Virus record (IMG/VR): IMGVR_UViG_3300017779_000020
Span: 1 to 46,906 of that record
From: a virus
Length of the DNA: 46,906 nucleotides
Reading direction: 5' to 3' (one strand)
In this document: positions 32,721 to 42,100 of the stretch, in pieces
Layout: each line of letters opens with the position of its first letter
Position numbering within the stretch: position 1 is the first letter of the stretch
The notes under the pieces: model-generated
Databases searched by the model: none
Told to the model about the DNA's origin: nothing
What the model saw: only the letters and a program-made list of their open reading frames with translations
Position numbers and translations under genes: made by a program

Positions 32721-34682
32721 TTATGCCCATTGTAGCGATACACCGTGTACCTTAACGGAATTATTCGCAAGAGCCAGTTTCCATCTCATAGACTGACCTG
32801 ATGGTTGTCCTGATATGGTCGCCTGACCAGTTAAAATTCTTTGACCACTTGTTCCTGTGACATAACCACTATCCGCAAGGGTAGCAGTTGTAAAGTTTGA
32901 TCCACCGTCTCTACTAATTGAAGCAATAATATCTGTATTGAGTGTAGGTGTTGCCACATTTTCCTCAAATACTACTATCCTTGATGTAGTAGGTACTGTA
33001 CCAGCAGCAAAAGGTTCTGAAACAATTGTTGTTGCAGTAGCTGAAGCTGCTTGAGAAACTGTTATAAAAACATATCCGTCTTCACTACCTGTTGGAGAAC
33101 CCTCATTAGTGTCAGCAACATAAAGTGGTTGATCTACACCACCACCTTCTTCCCCAGCACCTGCCTCTGTTGAACCTGAAGTTATTTGTGGATGACCATA
33201 GTAAGATGATCCACCTCCACCACCTTTATCAGTAGATTGTCCACCACTTGTTCTTGCACCTGCACCACCACCATAATAACCTGCACCTCCACCTCCAGCA
33301 CTATACCTTGATGTAGGAGAAGCACCTGTAGCACCTGAAAATAAAGTACCATCATTAGCACTTGGTTCATCTACACCGTGACCACCAGCCTCTTGGTCTC
33401 CACCACCTCCACCACCAGAAGCAGAACCACAATTTGAAAAAGTAAATGGGCCACCAAAAGGACCTGCTTGACCACCAGTAAGACCTCCACCAGCACCACC
33501 TTCATTGTCATTACCAGAAGCACCACCTGAACCTGCAATAACGTAAGCTTGTGGGGCTGAATATTGAGGAGCTGATAATGGAACTAAATCAGCAGCAAAT
33601 ACGCCTGATAGACCACCACCTCCACCAGCATAATAAGTAGATGGTCCACCTGAACCACTAGTTGCACCACCATTTAAAAAAGCTGATTCAAGCGAGTCAT
33701 CATTTTGAGATCCGCCACCTTCACCTGCAATAATATGTAAAGTTTGACTGGCTGTGACAGCAAGAGTACCTTCTGCATAACCACCGCCTGCACCGCCTGC
33801 TGCTTGACCAGAGTAACCACCAGAAGCACCCCATACAGCAATATTAACCGAAGGAGTACAAGCAGGTACAGTAAATGTTCCCATAGCACCTTCACCATAC
33901 GCAGGATTATTTCCTGCTGTTGATGTTTGTGGTTCTGTGATTGCTGTTAAAGAAAATCCTGCTGATATAGGAGTTGTAGGCGAACCATCAGGTGTCGTAC
34001 TATTAATGTAATAGTCACTAGAAGCATTATATAAATCGTTTGAACCCTCTGCCTCGTCTGTTCCTGATTCATCATGGAACTCGTCAACTATACCGTCAAC
34101 AAGATTGAATACTGTAAGGCCTTCATTTACGGCCATTTTAAATCCTAATAAAGAAATATTAAATGCGTTTGTATCTATTAAATCTGTTGGCATAGCACCG
34201 TATGTTCTATCACCTCTTAAAAATACACTAGCACTACCTGGTGCTGATAAGGCAGAAATATTTACTTTACTTGCAGTTGTTATACTTGCAAGTTTACTAT
34301 CAGCGATGGCTGCACTTGCATTAAGATCAGCATTAACAATCGCCCCATCAGCAATCTTCGCTGATGTAATTGTACCGTCACCTACTTCAGTTATATTTGT
34401 GGCTTCGAAAGTTGTGATGACATAAATCTCGTCTGAAGCGTCTGGCGCCGCTGTAAATGTAATTCTTTTTAGATCACCTGATCCATCATTACCTACTGTG
34501 AACGCATTTGAAGCGCCTGGTTTTTGTCTTACGTTGTTTACAAATACTTGTAATCCGTTTTCACCACCTGCAGGTATTATATTCGCTAGATCAAATGCAA
34601 CAGTAGAACCATCACCTGTGAAGGTATCTACTTTAGCTGCTGCCGAGAACTTTGTACTCGGTGATTTTCCTATGTATGCCAT
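32721..34682 (-). CDS. Glycine-rich tail fibre/adhesin paralog A with attachment domain (653 aa)
   Basis: First array member and the only one with a full N-terminal attachment region: MAYIGKSPST then the beta module around DTFTGDGSTVAFDL (1-92), the linker IVNADLNASAAIADSKLAS (115-133), and FLRGDRTYG. From about 175 it follows the common plan: ISLLGFKMAVNEGLTVFNLV, EFHDESGTDEAEG, a Gly-rich centre of about 280-520 (VPLSAPQYSAPQAYVIAGSG shared with F; GGGGGGDQEAGG), YYGHPQITSGSTEAG and the C-terminal domain. Probably the fibre that links the array to the baseplate. Host-receptor binding is inferred. Confidence 0.87.
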   Translation of the reverse strand: MAYIGKSPSTKFSAAAKVDTFTGDGSTVAFDLANIIPAGGENGLQVFVNNVRQKPGASNAFTVGNDGSGDLKRITFTAAPDASDEIYVITTFEATNITEVGDGTITSAKIADGAIVNADLNASAAIADSKLASITTASKVNISALSAPGSASVFLRGDRTYGAMPTDLIDTNAFNISLLGFKMAVNEGLTVFNLVDGIVDEFHDESGTDEAEGSNDLYNASSDYYINSTTPDGSPTTPISAGFSLTAITEPQTSTAGNNPAYGEGAMGTFTVPACTPSVNIAVWGASGGYSGQAAGGAGGGYAEGTLAVTASQTLHIIAGEGGGSQNDDSLESAFLNGGATSGSGGPSTYYAGGGGGLSGVFAADLVPLSAPQYSAPQAYVIAGSGGASGNDNEGGAGGGLTGGQAGPFGGPFTFSNCGSASGGGGGGDQEAGGHGVDEPSANDGTLFSGATGASPTSRYSAGGGGAGYYGGGAGARTSGGQSTDKGGGGGSSYYGHPQITSGSTEAGAGEEGGGVDQPLYVADTNEGSPTGSEDGYVFITVSQAASATATTIVSEPFAAGTVPTTSRIVVFEENVATPTLNTDIIASISRDGGSNFTTATLADSGYVTGTSGQRILTGQATISGQPSGQSMRWKLALANNSVKVHGVSLQWA

Positions 34683-34691
34683 GTTTTATCC

Positions 34692-35060
34692 TTATACGTC
34701 TTCTAATACAGAAACAATTGCGTCACAAGCACTTGCCGTGCCTGATGATATTCTTAATACATCAGCTGCTGATCCAGTATTTTGTAAAACTAGTTTGTTT
34801 CCTGCCATAACCTCTAATGAGGATCCTGCGGGTATCGTAGCATTTTTTACAATATGCACGTCATTTGAGCCTGCGTTGTTATCTAAAAACACACTTGCTG
34901 TTATACCAGCAGATGATGTGTTTGATATTGTGATACCAATAACAATTGACTCTAACGCACTTGAACCTGCCCCAGCGGGTACTGAATATACAGCACTAGC
35001 AGAAGCACCTGTTGATGTATTTACGTTTGTTACCGCAAATCTTTTAAAATCGTTAGCCAT
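34692..35060 (-). CDS. Conserved beta-rich virion protein, 122 aa
   Basis: No enzyme motif. Pattern FKRFAVTNVNTS, ALESIVIGITISNTSS, ITASVFLDNN, HIVKNATIPAGSSLEVM, NKLVLQNTGSA and a terminal CDAIVSVLEDV. Similar small beta-sandwich proteins occur among structural proteins of marine T4-likes (general recollection). It opens the transcription unit of adhesins A-C under a perfect late box whose predicted leader begins AAAGGAAT. Likely a fibre- or baseplate-associated protein. Confidence 0.75.
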   Translation of the reverse strand: MANDFKRFAVTNVNTSTGASASAVYSVPAGAGSSALESIVIGITISNTSSAGITASVFLDNNAGSNDVHIVKNATIPAGSSLEVMAGNKLVLQNTGSAADVLRISSGTASACDAIVSVLEDV

Positions 35061-35077
35061 CTTTTATTCCTTTATAC

Positions 35078-35085
35078 TATTTATA
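35078..35085 (-). promoter_or_regulatory. Late promoter TATAAATA for 122-aa gene and adhesins A-C
   Basis: Perfect late box 17 nt upstream of the 122-aa start, adjacent to the preceding stop codon. Confidence 0.8.
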
Positions 35086-35889
35086 TTATCCTAAAGCGAC
35101 TGCCTGAGCAATCGCAAAAGCATTTGACGCAAAAGTTTGTGTTGCGCCTGTTGATGTCACAAAAGTTATATCTTGTAGAACTTTTGAGTTTACCCCAACT
35201 CTATTACCCATATAGCCGTGTGAACTACATTGATAATATAAAATATGTGGTGTAGTGTCGGCAACTACTATTTGAGTATATGCCCCAGCACTACCAGGTG
35301 TGCCATTTGTTGTCACTCCTGTTGAAAAAGCAGTAGTTTTCGCAGGATCATAATAGAATAATAATGGGTGACCACTATTTGAACCATCTGCCTGATCGAA
35401 TCTATATGTATTACCTGCTTTTAATTCTAAAAACGGCGATTCTACACCGTCTAAAGTATAACCATTAGCTGAACCTGTGCCATGATATATGTGGGCAGAG
35501 GTTTTACTAATAACTTTAACAACAACATCTGTATATGTGTTAGAACCATCAGCATTATGTTTCGTACTTAATAGATCAAAACTGTGAGTTGCAAGACTAG
35601 TGTTAACTGATAGAGTTAATGTATCTGTAGCAGACACAGCCGCCGTTATACCTGAGGTACCAGTCACAGTCATAGTATTTCCTGCAACTACTGTTTGTGT
35701 TGTAGAGCCATCTGATAATACGAAACCTGTAGCAGAAACAGACGTATTAATCTCGTTGATCGCAGCTACGATAGTCTTGGCAGTTGTACCAAGTGTTGCT
35801 GGATCCCCTATATCAGTTCCTGACAGACTATTAAAACTAGTCCTAAAACCTTCTAGTGTACTTGTTGTTGCTACATTTCTTGCGGCCAT
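35086..35889 (-). CDS. Virion protein with cupredoxin-like domain (267 aa)
   Basis: N-terminal part (1-100) is fibre-like (EGFRTSFNSLSGTDIGDPAT, TAKTIVAAINEIN). Residues about 120-235 form a plastocyanin-like unit: LELKAGNTYRFDQADGSNSG leading to His174 (SGHPLLFY), then HILYYQCSSHGYM with Cys221, His224 and Met227. This is the H...C-x2-H-x2-M arrangement of type 1 copper sites. The C-terminus ends AIAQAVALG. Cupredoxin-like domains in marine phage structural proteins have been noted before; whether copper is bound is untested. Follows the 79-aa gene and shares the gp8 transcription unit. Confidence 0.82.
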   Translation of the reverse strand: MAARNVATTSTLEGFRTSFNSLSGTDIGDPATLGTTAKTIVAAINEINTSVSATGFVLSDGSTTQTVVAGNTMTVTGTSGITAAVSATDTLTLSVNTSLATHSFDLLSTKHNADGSNTYTDVVVKVISKTSAHIYHGTGSANGYTLDGVESPFLELKAGNTYRFDQADGSNSGHPLLFYYDPAKTTAFSTGVTTNGTPGSAGAYTQIVVADTTPHILYYQCSSHGYMGNRVGVNSKVLQDITFVTSTGATQTFASNAFAIAQAVALG

Positions 35890-35890
35890 A

Positions 35891-36112
35891 TTACTTTACT
35901 ATCTTCCTTACTAACTCTTTTATTTCTCTTAATTCACTCTTTAGATTATTTATTTCTTTTACGGCACTTCTCAATTGATCGGATTGTTTCTCTCTCACTT
36001 TAATCCTTTTCATATAAAGTTGATATTCAGTTTGATTAGTGTTGATAATAGCATTACTATTTACATCTCTAACTAAATTTGTGTGTCCCTGAACTTTTAC
36101 TATATCACTCAT
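35891..36112 (-). CDS. Small coiled-coil protein (73 aa)
   Basis: I choose the start MSDIVKVQGHTNLVRD at 36112, right after the DUF4815 stop, over an ATG six codons upstream (36130) that would overlap that gene. N-terminal part contains LVRDVNSNAIINTN; the C-terminal half (EKQSDQLRSAVKEINNLKSE and on) is a clear coiled coil. Small proteins of this design accompany the DUF4815 protein in marine T4-likes in my recollection. Probably a minor baseplate or fibre component. Confidence 0.72.
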   Translation of the reverse strand: MSDIVKVQGHTNLVRDVNSNAIINTNQTEYQLYMKRIKVREKQSDQLRSAVKEINNLKSELREIKELVRKIVK

Positions 36113-36113
36113 A

Positions 36114-39100
36114 TTATACCGCCAAAGCAATTCCTCTAAAATCTTTTATTCTTGCTGTATAGGAACTATTAGTTCCTCTAAAGACAATTTTAATTTGAAA
36201 TGAACTAAACTCTGATAAATTATTTACACTAAATTTATAATCTTTAAAATCTATATCTTGTACTTGATCTCCAGTAGATGGTGCAATCGTTGTATCAGAC
36301 GAACCATCTGTATTAAATGGAGTATATTCTATGTCGTCAATTTTTCTAGTTTCTTCACCACCAGTTGTTCTAAAGAAACATTTGATAGATGAAGATGATC
36401 TTACACTTGCAGCTACCGTTATATTTAATGCTGTTGAAGCATTTGCAAGGTTAACTGGTTTTGTGATGTAAGCACCAGCTGATGAACCACCCTCTACAGC
36501 AAAGTCTTCTACAAAATCTACCGTGTTTGTAATTTTAGCAATTACTTTTGCGCCTGAAGCAGGTGCACTAACCATTGTTAATGTTGTACCTGATACTGTA
36601 TAATCAACAACTGCTGATAATCGTTTACCAGATTTGGTTACAGCCATTATGTGAACATCACTTGGTGTTCCTGATAATGTAAATGCTGTTGTTGAACCAT
36701 CGCCTGTAAATGTATTAGTAGATGATACCGTTGGGTTATTTAATCTGTTTGATATTGCAAACATATTTAATCTTTTTACATCAATAACTGGTGATAAGTT
36801 TTGATTTTTAGAACTGATAGTCATATTAGAAACAAAAGATACAGAACCTGACATCTCATTAGTTTGATTTATACCACTAGCAACCAATTGTGGTGTTGTA
36901 AAGTATATATTATCACCTAACACAACAGACCTAGTAGATGTTGTGCCTTTTAGAGAGAATGGTGTTTCTGATCCGTGTACAGATTTACCACTTGTTGTTC
37001 TTACATTTGCAGTCAAAGTTGTTTCTGGATGTACAACGTGACCAGTTTGCATTTGCATAACATCAAATAATCTGTTTTGTGTTGCAGTCACACTTGAACC
37101 ACCAACATCTCCAGTTGCGTTTGCAGCTCCACCAGCAACTACATCATAAGAGTCTAATGTTATATTTTTAATAGTTGTATATGTACCATTAATATTACTA
37201 TGAGCAATACCATTATATGTACCAGCAGATATTCCTGCAATTGTCACGTTATCTGTTGTAGCGTGCATACCATGATTTTTATGAAATATTCTTACAGTTG
37301 TTGAACCATTAAATGTTCTAATAGGATTAGCAGCAAGCGTTTTTACAGGAAGAGTTTTGTTTGCAAGCGTTACCGTACCAGATGATGTTGTGTCAAATAC
37401 TGCTTTCTTTAATTTAAATTTTAAGTCCTCAGTTTGTTCTGGTGTCCATGTTCTATAATTAGATGATTTAAATAATACACCACCTGTTGGTTGTGTTGAT
37501 ACCGTTCTATTACCATCTAATGTTGTGCCACCTAGTTTAGAAATATAAGTTGTGTAATCTGTTGAATCTGAATATAAAATTAAACAATACTCTAAACCTT
37601 CTTGTAAGAATACTGGTGAATTAAATGTAAATGTTGTTGCAGTTGCACCATCTGTACTTGTATTGACTGAACTAGGATTTAAATATTTTTGTGAGAAAGG
37701 TAATAATTCCTGACTAGGATATCCATTTACCATTGTTCTTATTTCTGCTCTTACAGGAATAGTAGATGATTTTGTTGCAAAGAAAGCGTCAATTGAAGTT
37801 GCAAATATTCCACCTTCTTCGTCTACCATAAATGATTGAGCTAATGGATCAGGATCTCTATCTCGTCCTCCACCACCTCTATCGTTATTATTACTAGGTG
37901 GATTTATATTTACTACTGATCTACTTGCGACCCTACTTGTTGTTCTTCTTGTTGTAACCGATCTTCTTACGGTTCTGGATTCTCTAGTAGAAATGATTGC
38001 CTCTTGTACGGTCTCTAATAATCCTTTTGCGTCATAATCAGCTTCTGCTGATGTAGCGACTGCTGTTCTATCTACACTATTTGTAGATGAACTTGTTAAT
38101 CTGAATACTCTCTTACCTGTTCGCCATCTTGGATTAGATGTAGTATTAGGATCAGGTATTGCAAAAGTACCAGATACGGCACCATTAGCGTCTGTTGTTA
38201 AGTTACCACCTAATGCACCACCTGATGGTGTCACATAAGCAGTAATTGATTGTTCATCAAAGAAAGGATGAACTCTAGTATTAGGTCTCAAACCTTGAGC
38301 AGTAAATGTAATTGTTCTTTCTCTAATAAAAGGTACAAATGCAACAGAGATAACTCTATTACCTAAACTTTGTCTAACTGCTTGAGGAACTATTAATGTT
38401 CTAACGCCTGCTCTTGTTTGAACCACGTCAACATTTGTAGTTGTAATTCTTTGATTACCTGAGGTTGTTGTATTCGTTCTAGGATTACCTGACCATTGAT
38501 CTTGCCATTCGTTCCATTCAGTTCCAACAGGTATTTCTGTCGTACTTGAATTATTTAAACCTCTATCTCTAGCAAGGTTATCAAATGATCCTGCTACATT
38601 AGCAACTATCTCAGGTGCTGTTCTAGTTTCTTTCCACTCATCAACAGGTGGATCTAATTCTATGTTTCCTATCCAATCAAATATTAAGAATGGATTTAAA
38701 TTTTCTGTCGCAGTAGCATATGGGTTTTCCATAAATGTAGTTTCTGTATATGGTAAGGTAACTAAATCACCAGTCTTTTGATAATTTGCAGCCGTTCTAT
38801 CAGCTTCTACTAATGTTGTCAAGTCATCATCTATTTCTTCTAATTCAATTACATCTTCATTAAATAATGTTCTACCTTCACCTCTACCTCTATCAATAGC
38901 AAGTTTGTAATCATTGTTGCCAACATCACCTACATTGTGACCAGTAAAGTTATCTACCACAAAACCATTTTTGAATCTATCAAATCCATCACTATCTTGT
39001 ATTTGTAAAGATTGTGCGTCTGCTTCTAATAAAGAAAGTTGAGTATAATATTCTATATTTTTAATTCTGTTTTCTAAAGAAGATATATCCCTCATAGTGA

Positions 39101-42100
39101 ATCGTTTATTATCTTCTTTTTTAATTACAACATCTCTGGTATCTAAAGTATATGATGGTATCTCTAGTGTTGCAATATGTAAATTACCATCCATCTCACC
39201 AGGTTCAATAGGATTTAAATCAGAAGCACCTTTTAATACTTTAATTCTTCCATCTCTAGTAATGAATAATTTGTCTATTCTATTTAAATAAAACTCTAAA
39301 TCTGAAGTTATATCATTACCAAATTCAGGAATATCAATAGTTGAAGCACCTGTGCCATCATAAGACCTATCATCTGTACCACTATTAATTGTTGAAGCGT
39401 CATCAACTCTTGGTCTAAAATCTAATACATCTCTTAACTCAAATTTATTACCAGTTGTATCTGAAGTATAACTAGGAATATCTTCATAATCTATAACACC
39501 AGAATATGAGTCGACATCAAAATAATCTCCAGCACCATGTGAGAAAAAATCAAACTTGACAAGTAATCTTCCAGTAGGAACAATAGCGCCTGGTTTTAAT
39601 TTAATTCTACCTATGTCATAGAAGTTATCTCTTTGACCTGTATCTAAATCAAATCTATCTGTAATATCTGTATCTGAAGCACTTGCAGTTGCACCAAAAC
39701 CACTTGACATGTAAACATTTTCTAATTTAAACACATCAGCTTTTCCTAATGGTATAACTCCTGACTCAATTACTGATTGAGTATTGATATTAACCGTTGA
39801 ATCATTATTAAGTGTTTTTGTTTTAGAGCCTGCAACTGTTCTACTTACTGTTGCAAGTATTTTAATTTTGTGACCATTAAAGTTTGCACCAAAGTCAAGG
39901 TTTAAAGTTTTACCTGTTGGTGAACCTGTTAGATTAAATATTGTATCGCCTTCATGGTTATTACCAGATAAATTTAAAGTATCTCCAACACCACCAGTAC
40001 CACCAGAACCTGTTGTCATTATTGATACAGAAAAATCATTATTTGCTAAAGAAGCAAATGTTTCATTTGTTCCTGAAGTAATTGTAGCGTCACCATTTGA
40101 TGACAATGTAGCAGTAAATTGTCTTCTTACATTAAAGTTTGTATCTGTTTGCTCAGAGTTTGCAGTTGTCTTTAACGTCTTAACCGTGTTATAAGGTAAT
40201 TTAAATACTAATGAATTATTTTCAGGATTATTTAATAAAGCTCTTCTTCTTGTTAAGACAGCGGCAGTTGTGACATCTGAACCACCAACAGCAACTGTTA
40301 ATGTTGCTTCTGTTTGTGATATAATATTTTGTACAATTCTTGTTATAGTTGAACCAGCATTATTTGTAAATGATATTGAGTCGCCTATTTTTAAATCTGT
40401 TGTAAAGTTTGTACCTTTACCTAAAAGTTGTTTTGAACTATTTGCAATTGAAATATTACCTGTAATAGTTTCATTTGTTGCATATGTATTTGTTAAATCA
40501 GCGTCAGCAGTATAAGTAGGAGAACCTGCCATACCTAATTGTTTGACAGCACTTACTTCTCTTGTTAAAAATCCTTTTCTACCAATAGTGTTTGCTTGAA
40601 TTGTTGCAGTATTATTTGATGTTTGACCAACAATAGTTTCTCCTGCACTAAACTCACCTTTTACATTTGAAACTACAACAACACCATGTTTTAATGTAGG
40701 CATTGAAGAAGTTGAGGTTACAGCTTGAGCAGTAAGACCATCAGCACTAAACAATTCAAAAGTATTTGTTGTAGCGTTTCTTACACAATAAGTTCCTGCT
40801 GTGTATGCAGTAGAATTTATTTGAAATGAACCACCTGATACATTAATTTGTTGACCGTCTACAAATCCATGAGCATTTAAAGTGACAACACCAGGACTAG
40901 CACTTGTTATTGATGTTGCAGCTGCAGATTTTGTTGTAGATATAGATTGAACAACAGCAGTTGCGTTTGACGTTGTGCCTGTAATTATTTCACCAGTAGT
41001 AAATGATGTTGCTTCAATTGTGTTAATATGAGAAAACATTTCAATATCAAATAGAAAATGTTTCCATATATTACTTGTTGCGAAAATATCATTTGACTCA
41101 GTACCAGTTGAATATTCAAAACCTCTACTTTTTGCTCTACCAATTTGTGGCACAGTTGTACCAACTGTTGATACTTGCGTACCTCTAACAGCAGTAGCAG
41201 TATCATATAGATTAATATTTTTAAATGCAGCTACATCACCTGATACAAAACCTATATCAGGAGTGCCGTAAACATTGTTAACACTTACAAAGTTGTCAAC
41301 TGTAAATCTTGTTTTATTATTATTTGCAGTATCAAAATCCCTAGCCTTTTCTACATCAATATAGAAAGTTGAAAGTATCTCAGCTTCATAACCTTTAACA
41401 TATGCTTTAAATGGCGAAACACCAACTGCTAATAAAGCATTTGAAGCTGTACCACCGTCACCTGTTGTAGCGCCGTTTGTATAAATTCCTCTGTTGTTTC
41501 CTGATATAGCAGACTCTCTGACATCAAAATCAGGATTACTTAAAGTATAATCTCCTGACTCGTCAAATGTTCTTCTTGCTAATGTTTCTTCTAAAACAGC
41601 ATACTCTGTTGCTCTCACCATCGTTCTAATAGCACCACTTTCAACTCTAGCAATTTCTATAAAATTTGAGTCTTCAGTAGAAGCTAAAGTTTTCTTTGCA
41701 AGTGCTAATGTAATTTTTAATCTATGAGCACCAGGTGCGTTTACGTTAGAAGAACCTTGAGCATTATCGTTTAATGAACTATCGTCACCAGGTGTTGTAA
41801 AAGCCTCTGTGACTTGTAAGCCAATTCTGTATGAAGGACTATTTGTATATTTATCCAGTATGATTGACTCTGAACTTACATTAACAAAAAAACCATTAAT
41901 GTAGTAAGTGCCTGCTTCTACAGCAGCTGCAGAACCTGTTGCAGTTGTATCAACAACTACTGTTGGACTACCTGAACCTGAAGATGTTAAAGTTTCACCA
42001 TCAGAAAATACTGTTGCTGTATTATTTGTACCTGTTTTTGTGTATTTAACAAAAAGTGTATCTGGATCAGTACCATCAGTTGCAGATACTTTTACAACGG

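Larger units (their letters stand above)
23330..34682 (-). repeat. Array of six adhesin paralogs
   Basis: Six genes (34682-32721, 32501-30702, 30698-29034, 28360-26762, 26758-25004, 25000-23330) share an N-terminal block LLGFK(M/I)AVN..LTVFNLVDG and DEFHDESGTDE, a Gly-rich centre, a (H/N)PQI(T/S)SG motif and a C-terminal block with ILTGQATISGQPSGQSMRWK. The flanks are nearly invariant in protein but differ at many synonymous sites; the centres differ in length and sequence. Two subtypes are evident from the centre: DQE(Q/A)GG (A, C, F) and SQTAGG (B, D, E). Confidence 0.9.

Noticed and set aside
23330-34682. Diversity-generating retroelement as the source of adhesin variation
   Set aside because: No reverse transcriptase or template repeat is present in the window, and differences between copies include length changes and are not confined to adenine positions as far as I can see.
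23330-34682. CRISPR-like or simple tandem repeat array
   Set aside because: The repetition is protein-coding domain duplication on the kilobase scale; no short identical repeats with regular spacers occur.
36113-36130. Upstream ATG extending the 73-aa coiled-coil protein by six residues
   Set aside because: It would overlap the DUF4815 gene, while the ATG at 36112 gives the MSDIV start and abutting genes.
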